A stretch of DNA of 39,734 nt from Deltaproteobacteria bacterium (GTDB lineage: Bacteria; Myxococcota_A; Polyangia; JACPQR01), in contig JACPQR010000154.1 in NCBI GenBank assembly GCA_016190375.1, positions 1-39,734 of the forward strand. The letters are read 5' to 3'. Made by a program: the position numbers and the translations under genes. Numbering within the stretch: position 1 is the stretch's first letter; each line of letters opens with the position of its first letter. Positions 22,050 through 29,365 of the stretch are shown here, in pieces. The notes below the pieces were generated by a model. The model saw nothing but the letters and a program-made list of their open reading frames with translations. It was not told where the DNA came from and did no database searches.

Positions 22050-23248
22050 TAGAGTGAGAGGACGTACCGGACGTCCAGCGTGTGGACTGGCTCGGCGAGG
22101 CCGAGCGCGACGGTTCTGTCGACGAGCTCCAGCCCCCTGTAGCCGAAGGGCAGAGCTCGCACGTCCTCGACCAGGATCGGCTCACCACCGCTCGTGGGCT
22201 CGAGCTCGAAGGCGCGACGGTCCGGTCCAATCTGCACGACGCGGCCGACGCCCCTGAACTGCGGATAGGTGTAGCCGCCTCCGTGCGGCAGGAGGTTCGC
22301 GCCCGTCACCCGGTGAAGGACTCCCAGAGAGCGGGCCCGCTCGGCCCACCCGAGGGATTCCACGACGCTCTCGGACAGATTCGGGCGCGGTTTGACCAGA
22401 TAGGCCGGCAAAGTGGGGGACAGGGTCAACGGGTACAAGGCGGTCCCGTCGGTCTCATCCTCTTCGAACACGTAGCAGCCGATGTTGGCGTCGTTCGGCG
22501 CCAAGAGGCCCTGGTGCGTGGCGTTCGCGATCACGGTGAAAGGACCGAAGATCGCGCGCGCGAAGGCCTCTCGACGCGCGAGGTTGAACGCCTGTACGCG
22601 CTCGACGAACTCGAACCAGCGCCATGCGGCGTCGCCCTCGAGCACCGTCAGCGTCCCCCAGGGGGTCTGGGGGACTCGGGCGGCGCGTCGGAGCTCATCG
22701 CTCTCGTCGTAGTACAGGCCCGGTCCGCGGGGCCCGGGACCGCGATGCTCGTGACCCGAGCTGTGCATGACGAACAGCGTGCTCGAGGGCAGCGTGCCCC
22801 GGACGCTCTCGCGGACGGTCAGCACGTCGACGAAGTGATTCGACTCGTGCAGGTCGTAGTCGAGCGGCGTCCCGTCGAGCACGAGACCCTCGCGCGCGAC
22901 ACGGCGCGCCGCCTCGCGAGCTTCGGCTTCGGGAACGAGCTCCGGAAGGGCCCCGACGAGCATGCCACAGGCGTTGGGCTTCTCGTCCAGCACCGCGAGG
23001 TCGCCGGTCCACTGGATGCGACCTCCGTAGCCGAAGCCCTGTCGCCAGCGCGGGCCATTGCGGGTCACCGTGGCGTCGGGAGCGCCGACGAACGTCGCGT
23101 CGGGCGGCAGCCCGAGCTGCCGCTGGACGTCGTGGATCTTCGCGAGCCCGAACGACATGTTGGCGAGGCAGAGGGCCTCGCCCGAGTCTCCCGCTCCCGC
23201 GGAGAAGCAGTGCCGCCTTGCGCGTTCGAGGGCCGCTTCGGGTGACAT
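22049..23248 (-). CDS. Divergent RtcB-like protein (RNA ligase fold, predicted)
   Basis: 399 residues, no signal peptide or membrane helix, so cytosolic. No exact family was recognised, but the order of likely metal residues follows RtcB. PNACGM (C94) fits the DxxCGM loop, ESNHFVDV (H138) the GGNHF motif, VMHSSG (H162) the HSGSRG motif, and NATHQG (H245) the HN motif. PHGGGYT (H322) fits the last His. QAFNLARREAFARAIFG before H245 resembles the AMNYA..NR helix of RtcB. The distances between the four His (24, 83, 77 residues) are close to those of RtcB as remembered (31, 95, 75). The Asp three residues before the Cys is missing. It may be a ligase-related enzyme with altered chemistry. Second gene of the leftward cluster. 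Confidence 0.5.
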   Translation of the reverse strand: MSPEAALERARRHCFSAGAGDSGEALCLANMSFGLAKIHDVQRQLGLPPDATFVGAPDATVTRNGPRWRQGFGYGGRIQWTGDLAVLDEKPNACGMLVGALPELVPEAEAREAARRVAREGLVLDGTPLDYDLHESNHFVDVLTVRESVRGTLPSSTLFVMHSSGHEHRGPGPRGPGLYYDESDELRRAARVPQTPWGTLTVLEGDAAWRWFEFVERVQAFNLARREAFARAIFGPFTVIANATHQGLLAPNDANIGCYVFEEDETDGTALYPLTLSPTLPAYLVKPRPNLSESVVESLGWAERARSLGVLHRVTGANLLPHGGGYTYPQFRGVGRVVQIGPDRRAFELEPTSGGEPILVEDVRALPFGYRGLELVDRTVALGLAEPVHTLDVRYVLSL

Positions 23249-23266
23249 TCCCCGGAGCTTACCCGA

Positions 23267-23980
23267 TCACCTGCGGATCAGCCGCTCGTACGCCGCGCTC
23301 GCCTCCGCGAAGCGCGCCTCGAGCCTGCGCCTCCCCACCACGTCGACGCCTGGGTGGCGATCAGGGTGAAGCTCGAGCGCGGCTCGTCGGAAGGCGCGGC
23401 GCACCTCGTCGTCGGTCGCGCCCTGCCGGACGCCGAGCACCTCGTGCGCCTCGAGCCTCACCGTGCCGATCCCGCGCAAGTGGTAGCGGCCGGGGGACGG
23501 GGGAGCCGCAGAGCCCCGGGCGCCGCGGCGGCGGGCAGACCCTCTGAGGAGTGGCAGCGGGTCGAGCAGGAAGCCCGGCGACCCGAGCGCGCCCGCCTCG
23601 AACCGGTACCGTCCCGAGCTGCAGCCGACGAGGTACGCGACCCTCTCGCGAGCCTGCAGCTCGAGCGCTTCCCTGAGCTTCTCCGGCCGGAGCGCCCCGA
23701 GGCGGACCAGCGCCTCTCCCTGCAGCTCGGTCCCGTGCGCGATGGCCTCGAGCGAGCGCCTGAGGTCATTTCTGGAGATCACGCCCGCGGCGGCGAGCAC
23801 CTCCCCGAGCGGCGAGAAGTGCCCGTCGAGCCGGATCGACCGAAGCCATCCCCGACGGAACTGCACTCGGTGCTGGCGGAGGTGCGACTCGATGACCAGC
23901 GTGCCGGTGGCGCCGCGCCGATGGAGCTGCGCCACGAGGTCGCCGACCGTCGTCTCCTCGATGCGCCCTCGGACCTCCAT
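23267..23980 (-). CDS. DUF4388 (PATAN-like) and J-domain fusion protein
   Basis: 237 residues. Residues 1-120 fit DUF4388: VRGRIEETTVGDLVAQLHRRGATGTLVIES, FRRGWLRSIRLDG and later GEVLAAAGVISRNDLRRSLE. This domain is frequent in Myxococcota regulatory proteins. A Gly/Arg/Pro linker follows, and residues 180-237 form a J domain: HEVLGVRQGATDDEVRRAFRRAALELHPDRHPGVD with the essential HPD. It should recruit an Hsp70 (DnaK). First gene of the leftward cluster; the next gene starts 18 nt beyond its stop. Confidence 0.85.
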   Translation of the reverse strand: MEVRGRIEETTVGDLVAQLHRRGATGTLVIESHLRQHRVQFRRGWLRSIRLDGHFSPLGEVLAAAGVISRNDLRRSLEAIAHGTELQGEALVRLGALRPEKLREALELQARERVAYLVGCSSGRYRFEAGALGSPGFLLDPLPLLRGSARRRGARGSAAPPSPGRYHLRGIGTVRLEAHEVLGVRQGATDDEVRRAFRRAALELHPDRHPGVDVVGRRRLEARFAEASAAYERLIRR

Positions 23981-24032
23981 CTGCCCACGTGTACGCCCGC
24001 CGGTCGCGCTGCGGCAACTTTTCGCGATTACC

Positions 24033-24061
24033 TTGCCGGTTGGCGTGTCAGTTCCTAGGAT
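24033..24061 (+). promoter_or_regulatory. Promoter of the PilZ/HEAT gene
   Basis: TTGCCG (24033-24038), a 17-nt spacer and TAGGAT (24056-24061). The -10 box ends 8 nt before the GTG at 24070, and no ribosome binding site fits between, so the mRNA would begin at or next to the start codon. Confidence 0.6.
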
Positions 24062-24069
24062 CGGCCCCC

Positions 24070-26322
24070 GTGGCCTCGATCGTGGTCCGCACCTCCTCCG
24101 ACGGGCTGGCCTTCATGGCCCGCGAGTGGCTCCCCGCCGGCGTCCTGTACCTGAGGACAGAGGAGGCAGCGGAACCGGGAGCCGAGAGGACGGTGCAGAT
24201 TGTCCTGCCCGACGGCCGAGAGGCGTCCCTCGTGGGCCGAGTGGCCGAGGTCACGCGCGACGCGCGCGGGTGCCGGATCGAGCTCAGGCTGAATCGGGAC
24301 AGCATGAACGCGATGTCCCTCGCGCTCATTCACGCGGCGGTCGGCCCCGAGAACCTCCCGTCGCCGATCATGGGCCGCGCCGACGAGGTGGAGGCGCTGG
24401 CCACCTTCCCTGACGGTGGCGTCGATGCGGGCAGCATACTGGAGACCTCCGAGCCCTTCGAGATCATGCGCGAAGCGGAGGAGCAGGAGGATGCCGTTGC
24501 GAAGGCAACGATCGCTCCGCGAGCCGCACCGGAGCCGCGCGGTCGTCGCATCCCGGCTCCCCCGCCGCCGCCGGTCCCTGCGCCGCGCATCCCGCCTCCG
24601 CCGACACGGCCCCTCGCACCGCCGGCCAGGCAGGCGCCGCCGCCGCCGCCGGTCCGGCCGGTCGCGCCGCCTCAGCAACCGCCAGCGCCCAAGGCACCTC
24701 GCGGTGCGCACAGCCGCGTGGCCCAGCAGTCCAAGCTGATGGCAAAGCAGCTCGAGATGGCGTTCGCCGAGATCGCCGCGATGGGCCTCAAGGGCGAGCG
24801 GCGCAGGAGCGCGACGCTGCGTCGCGCCGCCGACCTGTTGCGCCCCATCGACCGTGCCGAGTTGCTCGCGGACCTCCTTCCGCGCGTGCTCTTGATCCTG
24901 CCCGCTTCCGGCCCTGCCGAGCGGCGGGAGCTCGAGAACGACCTCTGCGAGATGCTCCCTCGCCGTGCCCTGATCCAGGCGTGCCTGGAACTGGCGAAGC
25001 ATGCGCCCGAGAAGGCCGGGTCGGGCCAGGACGTGGAGAGCCGGCTCGACGCGGCGACCCACGTCGTCGCGGCGACCGCCGCCTTGCACATGAAGACGCT
25101 CGACCCGGAGATGCTGGAGCTCCTGCAGGCGCTGGCGGGCCAGGGCGCCGCGCTGGCGCAGCGAGCGCCGCCGGCCGTCCAGGAGTGGATCGCGTCGGCG
25201 GCCTACCTCCGATCGACGCGCCGCGAGGCCGAGGCGGCGCTCGCGCCGCTCGAGACGCTGCGGACCCAGGATCGATACGCTACCGAGCTCGTTGCCGCCG
25301 AACGAGCCATGAGCATCCTCCGCCAGGAGCGACGCTGGGCGCCCCTGGCTCCGATCGTGGAGCTGCTCGTCCGTCACCGTGACGGACCGCCGGGGGCATT
25401 CGACGAGAGGAGGTGGCTGGCCGCGGGCGCGCTGGAGCGCTTCTTCTCGGGCAACGTGCCCGCCGACCTCGTGCGAGCCTTCACCGAGGCCGGCGCCCAG
25501 ATGCGCGACGATCTCGGCCGGGTCCTCATGGCCGAAGGAGACCGAGCGCCGGTGATGCTGCTCGAGATCCTGAAGCGATCGAGCGACGCCGCGATGAGGA
25601 AGGCCGCCGCTCCCCTGCTCGCGAGCCAGGCTCAGGCCGCCCGCCGGGCCATCGTCGCCGGACTGGTGGATCCGGAGGCCGAGTGGTTCGTGGTCTGCAA
25701 CCTCCTGGCCCTGCTGGGCGAGATCGGGAAGGACGCGGACCTGCCGGCGATCTCGATCTACCGCGAGCACGCGCACGATCAGGTCAGGCGGGCCGCGCTC
25801 GAGGCCCTCGCCGCGCTCGGCGGAAAGCGCGCCGAGGCCGCGCTGCTCAAGGGGCTCGACGACCGCTCTCGGATCGTCCAGTGCCGGGCCTTGCTCCTCC
25901 TCGGCCAGATCCGTTCCACGAGCGGCATGACCCTCGGCTACGTCCGGGACCTGCTCAAGGATGTCGAGGCCCCCGACGAGGACGAGGACCTCGTGTGCGT
26001 CGCGATCGAGGCGCTCGCGCGGATCGGCAACATCCAGATGCCGGACCGGGGCGGCACGGCCGAGGAGCTGCTCGTCAAGACGCTCGAGCGAACCCGCCGA
26101 TCGGGTCTCGCGAAGATGCTTCACGGCACGGCCGGCGGGCTGTGGTCGAGGGTCCCGGTGCGGAAGGCCCTGGCGGGTGCTCTTGGACGCATCGGCCTAG
26201 AGCGCGCCGAGGAGATCCTGAAGAAGATCGCCTACGACGACGACGATCCGATCCAGAAGGAAGCGGAGCAGGCGATCTTCCAGATCGCCGACCGCCGAAA
26301 GACGGAGCACGGACTGGAATGA
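24070..26322 (+). CDS. PilZ-like domain plus HEAT-repeat protein
   Basis: 750 residues from GTG 24070; the frame is open a further 27 codons upstream, but the promoter just before 24070 decides the start. Residues about 1-95 (VVRTSSDGLAFMAREWLPAGVLYLRTEE, then DGREASLVGRVAEVTRDARGCRIELRL) are PilZ-like. A full c-di-GMP-binding RxxxR motif is not clear. Residues about 150-225 are a Pro/Ala-rich linker. The remainder is alpha-helical repeats of HEAT type, for example DQVRRAALEALAALGGKRAEAALLKGL and LAGALGRIGLERAEEILKKIAYDDDDPIQKEAEQAIFQI. Such architecture suggests a cytosolic scaffold in motility or signalling. Its 3' end lies 13 nt from the convergent antiporter. Confidence 0.75.
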   Translation: MASIVVRTSSDGLAFMAREWLPAGVLYLRTEEAAEPGAERTVQIVLPDGREASLVGRVAEVTRDARGCRIELRLNRDSMNAMSLALIHAAVGPENLPSPIMGRADEVEALATFPDGGVDAGSILETSEPFEIMREAEEQEDAVAKATIAPRAAPEPRGRRIPAPPPPPVPAPRIPPPPTRPLAPPARQAPPPPPVRPVAPPQQPPAPKAPRGAHSRVAQQSKLMAKQLEMAFAEIAAMGLKGERRRSATLRRAADLLRPIDRAELLADLLPRVLLILPASGPAERRELENDLCEMLPRRALIQACLELAKHAPEKAGSGQDVESRLDAATHVVAATAALHMKTLDPEMLELLQALAGQGAALAQRAPPAVQEWIASAAYLRSTRREAEAALAPLETLRTQDRYATELVAAERAMSILRQERRWAPLAPIVELLVRHRDGPPGAFDERRWLAAGALERFFSGNVPADLVRAFTEAGAQMRDDLGRVLMAEGDRAPVMLLEILKRSSDAAMRKAAAPLLASQAQAARRAIVAGLVDPEAEWFVVCNLLALLGEIGKDADLPAISIYREHAHDQVRRAALEALAALGGKRAEAALLKGLDDRSRIVQCRALLLLGQIRSTSGMTLGYVRDLLKDVEAPDEDEDLVCVAIEALARIGNIQMPDRGGTAEELLVKTLERTRRSGLAKMLHGTAGGLWSRVPVRKALAGALGRIGLERAEEILKKIAYDDDDPIQKEAEQAIFQIADRRKTEHGLE

Positions 26323-26335
26323 AGAGGATGGTGCT

Positions 26336-27490
26336 TCACCGCGGCCCGAGCAGGTGACGGGGCAGGAACACGGCGTTCGCGATCATCATCGGGACGATCG
26401 CGCTCCCGATGACGACCGCGACCAGATGCGAGTACTGGGCCTGCGAGACGATCCCGTGCGACAGGCCGTACAGCGCCGAGATCGTGCCGAAGGTCAGCCC
26501 GGTGGACATCAAGAGCGAGTAGTACCAGCGCTCGCGGCGCTCCTTGCGGTACAGACCCACGACCGGCAGGACGCCCAGGAGCTTGGTCGCGATCTTTCCG
26601 CCGAAGAGCAACGCGAAGACGGCCGGTGCCGCCAGGACCGCAGGGATCGAGACGAACGAGCCCGCTCTCAAGAAGAAGAAGGGCGTCAAGAGGCCCAGTG
26701 TCAGCGTCCTCAGGCGCCGGATGTACGCGTGGTCGCGCCCCACGGTGCCGGCGAGCACCATGCCCGCGACGTAGGCCGGCAGTACGGCCTCACTGCCCGA
26801 CCATGAAGCGAGCGCTCCCAGGCCAAACACGACGAGGAGGATCCACTTCGTCTCTACCTCGGAGGGTTTGCCTCCGAAGCGGGCGACGAGCTTCCTGGTC
26901 AGGAACGGGAGGGCCACGAAGGCCGCCACGGTGACGGCCACGAAGACCAGGGTCCGCGTCGTGAACGGCGCGAAGATCAGCCCGAGCGCGACGACCGTGC
27001 CCAGGTCCGTGACGAAGCAGGCGCCGAGGATTCCCTTGCCGAACTCGGTGAGGTTGAAGCCGAGCTCCAGCATGACGGCGTAGACGACGGCCATCGAGGT
27101 CGTCGACAGCGCCACGCCGGCGATCCAGCTCGCCTGCGGCGACCACCCGAGGACGTAGCGCGCGATCGCCGCGCAGCCCAGGAAGGGCGCGAGGAAGCTG
27201 ACCAGGCCGACGACAGTCACCTCCTTCCACTTCACTCGCAGCACGGCCGGGTCCAGCTCGGCCCCCGCGAGGAACGTCAGGACGACCGAGCCCGTGCTGG
27301 CGAGAAAGCCCACCCAGGGCAGCTTCGCGCCCAGCGCGTCGGCGCCGAAGAAGTGAAGCGCCACAGCCGATGCGACGATGCCGGCGATGATCTCGGCGAG
27401 GGCGGTGGCGACCTTGAGCTTCGTCGCGATCAGCGTGGACCCCAGCGCGAGGGCCACCCAGAGCGCGGCAACCGCGAATGTCTGTGTCAT
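26336..27490 (-). CDS. CPA2-type cation:proton antiporter
   Basis: 384 residues from the ATG at 27490, with about twelve membrane segments and no C-terminal TrkA-N domain. It matches the Na+(K+)/H+ exchanger fold: ATALAEIIAGIVASAVALHFFGADALG, GSVVLTFLAGAELDPAVL (helix 3), and YAVMLELGFNLTEFGKGILGACFVTDLGTVVALGLI with the unwound-helix Asp. FLRAGSFVSIPAVLAAP and STGLTFGTISALYGLSHGI follow. It exports a monovalent cation in exchange for protons, or the reverse. The ribosome site AGGA (27504-27501) lies in a structured leader that can occlude it, so expression is probably controlled at translation. Confidence 0.9.
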   Translation of the reverse strand: MTQTFAVAALWVALALGSTLIATKLKVATALAEIIAGIVASAVALHFFGADALGAKLPWVGFLASTGSVVLTFLAGAELDPAVLRVKWKEVTVVGLVSFLAPFLGCAAIARYVLGWSPQASWIAGVALSTTSMAVVYAVMLELGFNLTEFGKGILGACFVTDLGTVVALGLIFAPFTTRTLVFVAVTVAAFVALPFLTRKLVARFGGKPSEVETKWILLVVFGLGALASWSGSEAVLPAYVAGMVLAGTVGRDHAYIRRLRTLTLGLLTPFFFLRAGSFVSIPAVLAAPAVFALLFGGKIATKLLGVLPVVGLYRKERRERWYYSLLMSTGLTFGTISALYGLSHGIVSQAQYSHLVAVVIGSAIVPMMIANAVFLPRHLLGPR

Positions 27491-27600
27491 TGGCAACCGT
27501 TCCTACTGCGAGGACCCGTTCCAGCAGGAGTCATCGGCCACCCTCGCGGCGGCGGTTGTCGGCGGACTCCACCGCCATCGGTTGTCAGGGGAGCCGCACC
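27491..27600 (-). promoter_or_regulatory. Structured 5' leader of the antiporter, riboswitch-like
   Basis: Read on the minus strand. TCCTGCTG (27529-27522) pairs with CAGTAGGA (27508-27501) in 8 bp with one G-T pair, hiding the AGGA ribosome site 10 nt before the ATG. Upstream, GGCGG (27576-27572) pairs with CCGCC (27565-27561) around a loop holding GGAG (27570-27567). That loop can pair with CTCC (27593-27590) as a pseudoknot. CTGACAACC and CCGACAACC recur on both sides. A compact folded domain, a pseudoknot and an occluded ribosome site upstream of a cation antiporter is the layout of ion-sensing riboswitches. No class is proven. Confidence 0.45.
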
Positions 27601-27626
27601 TTATCACGACCAGACAACAGTTCGCC

Positions 27627-27654
27627 TTGGCCTTGCTGCCGGCCATGGTAAGAT
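27627..27654 (+). promoter_or_regulatory. Promoter of the Phd/PIN toxin-antitoxin operon
   Basis: TTGGCC (27627-27632), a 16-nt spacer and TAAGAT (27649-27654). The ATG at 27665 follows after 10 nt, too close for a usual leader with a ribosome site. Confidence 0.45.
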
Positions 27655-27664
27655 GGCCATCGAC

Positions 27665-27964
27665 ATGGCCATCCGTACGAAGGGAAGACCCGACACCTAT
27701 TCCATCGCCCAGGCCCGCGACTCCCTCGCCCGGATCGTGCACGAGGCCGAGCAAGGGCGTGCCATCGAGCTGACCCGTCGCGGAAAGCCGGTTGCCGCCG
27801 TCGTCTCGGTCAGGGATCTGGAGCGCATCCGCGGCGGCCGCGCGGGTTTGTGGGAGACGCTCGTGGTGTTCCGCGCGAAAGCCGACCTCGAGGATCTGTG
27901 GGCCGAGGGCGATCCGCTCCAGGGCGTTCGCGACAGATCCCCGGGGCGGCAGGTGCGGTTGTGA
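27665..27964 (+). CDS. Phd/YefM-type antitoxin
   Basis: 99 residues. The N-terminal DTYSIAQARDSLARIVHEAEQGRAIELTRRGKPVAAVVSVRDLERI is a clear Phd/YefM fold: the two-helix, beta-hairpin DNA-binding part with the RxGKPVA motif. The C-terminal tail (about residues 60-99) is the toxin-neutralising segment. The antitoxin covers the PIN toxin and represses the operon. An ATG four codons upstream (27653) is an alternative start, but it lies inside the -10 box. The stop overlaps the toxin start (GTGA at 27961-27964). Confidence 0.88.
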   Translation: MAIRTKGRPDTYSIAQARDSLARIVHEAEQGRAIELTRRGKPVAAVVSVRDLERIRGGRAGLWETLVVFRAKADLEDLWAEGDPLQGVRDRSPGRQVRL

Positions 27965-28380
27965 CGCTCCGCTACCTCCTCGACGCCAACGTCCTGTCCG
28001 AGCTGACGCGGCCGTCGCCGAATCGCCGACTGCTGGGTCGGGTCCACAGGAACGAGCCAGCCCTGTGCACGGCCGCGCCCGTCTGGCACGAGCTTCACTT
28101 CGGGGTCCACCGGCTGCCGGAAGGAACACGGCGCTCCGCCCTCGAGGAGTTCGTCGCGGGGCTCGCTCGGTCGGGTATGAGGGTCTTGCCGTACGAGGCG
28201 GCTGCCGCCGAGTGGCACGCGAAGGAGCGGGCGCGTCAGGCCAAGGCCGGGAAGACGCCCCCATTCGTCGACGGTCAGATCGCCGCGATTGCGGCGGTCA
28301 ACGGTCTCGTGCTCATCACGGCGAACACCGACGACTTCGCGCAATTCGAGACGCTGGAGGTCAAGGACTGGACCTCGTGA
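27961..28380 (+). CDS. PIN-domain (VapC-like) toxin ribonuclease
   Basis: 139 residues, GTG start. PIN signature acids are visible: YLLDANVLSELTRP (first Asp at residue 8), APVWHELHFGVHRLP (Glu), FVDGQIAAIAAVNGLVLITANTDDF (two later Asp). These coordinate Mg2+ or Mn2+ for endoribonuclease action, classically on initiator tRNA or rRNA. It overlaps the Phd antitoxin by four bases and is translationally coupled. A Phd antitoxin with a VapC toxin is a frequent combination. Probably functional: no frameshift or missing acid is seen. Confidence 0.88.
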   Translation: MTLRYLLDANVLSELTRPSPNRRLLGRVHRNEPALCTAAPVWHELHFGVHRLPEGTRRSALEEFVAGLARSGMRVLPYEAAAAEWHAKERARQAKAGKTPPFVDGQIAAIAAVNGLVLITANTDDFAQFETLEVKDWTS

Positions 28381-28462
28381 CGGAGAGCGGCACAGCGCGG
28401 CACAGGTTTGCTCGACTTTCGGCGTGGAGAGAGCGGCACGCGGCTTGAACGGGCCGCTTCTC

Positions 28463-29356
28463 ATGCGATTCGCCGCGGCTTCCGTCCTCTGGCTACCGCT
28501 TCTGTCCGGGTGCTGGCTCTCGTCGAGCTCGGTCGATGACACGACAGGCGACGGAGACGCCGACGTGGACAGCGATGCGGACGTCGATGCGGACGTCGAC
28601 GCGGACGCCGACGCCGATTCTGACGCGGACGGAGACGGCGATTCCGATCGTCCGGACACCTGGACCTGGCTCGTCCAGGTCTGCGGTCTGTGGCAGCTCG
28701 ACCGTACGCACGGGGGCACTCTGCGCGCCATGAGGTCGACCTGCGGCGGAACCGTGGATTGCGCCGCCGTCGTGGAGGGCAACACCGTCGACCTGCGGCC
28801 CACTGTGCGCCAGTACGGTGGCGGAGGAGCGGACGGATCCGACATGGACTGCGCGCCCATGCCGAGCTGGGTGGAATGCGAGGTCCCGCCGGGCCAGTAC
28901 TCGAGGCTCAGCGTCTGGGGCGAAGAGCTCCACGTTCCATGCTTCGGTGGGGACGAAGGTGACTGCGAAGCCGTGGACTGCGTGCAGCTCCCGCCCGAGC
29001 CGTTGCCGGAGGGCTGCGTGCTCGAGGAGATCCTCGCGGAGCAGGTCTGCGGCCCCGACGCGATCGGACGTGACGAGCAGGGCTACTACTCCGTCGTGAA
29101 CGGCTGCCAGTGCCCCGCCCAGTTCAGGCCCGGAGGCTGCCTCTCGCAGACGTGGAACGGGAGCACCTTGTTCACGCCGCTCGTCGCCCGCTGCAGCGAC
29201 TGTGGCTTCGAGGACGTCTGCGTCTCGGTAGAGACCCAGTGCGGGCTGTTCGATCAGCCGTCGGGGACCGCGTCGCTCGCGTTCCGCTCGTGGGACGAGC
29301 CGATCGCCTTCGACGTCCAGGTCGGAGAATACGGCAACGTCGAGTGCCACCCGTGA
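28463..29356 (+). CDS. Asp-rich-tether lipoprotein with Cys-rich domain
   Basis: 297 residues from the ATG at 28463. The signal peptide MRFAAASVLWLPLLSGC ends in a canonical LSGC lipobox, lipidated at Cys17. A DDTTGDGDADVDSDADVDADVDADADADSDAD-type acidic tether runs to about residue 65. The rest, about 230 residues, is rich in disulfide-type cysteines (VCGLWQ, TCGGTVDC, ECEVPPGQY, CFGGDEGDCEAVDC, NGCQCPAQF, CSDCGFEDVC) and acidic. No catalytic motif is seen. Same plan as the proteins at 2380 and 3870. It lies 82 nt after the toxin gene and converges on the metalloprotease gene. Confidence 0.75.
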   Translation: MRFAAASVLWLPLLSGCWLSSSSVDDTTGDGDADVDSDADVDADVDADADADSDADGDGDSDRPDTWTWLVQVCGLWQLDRTHGGTLRAMRSTCGGTVDCAAVVEGNTVDLRPTVRQYGGGGADGSDMDCAPMPSWVECEVPPGQYSRLSVWGEELHVPCFGGDEGDCEAVDCVQLPPEPLPEGCVLEEILAEQVCGPDAIGRDEQGYYSVVNGCQCPAQFRPGGCLSQTWNGSTLFTPLVARCSDCGFEDVCVSVETQCGLFDQPSGTASLAFRSWDEPIAFDVQVGEYGNVECHP

Positions 29357-29365
29357 TCACGCCCG

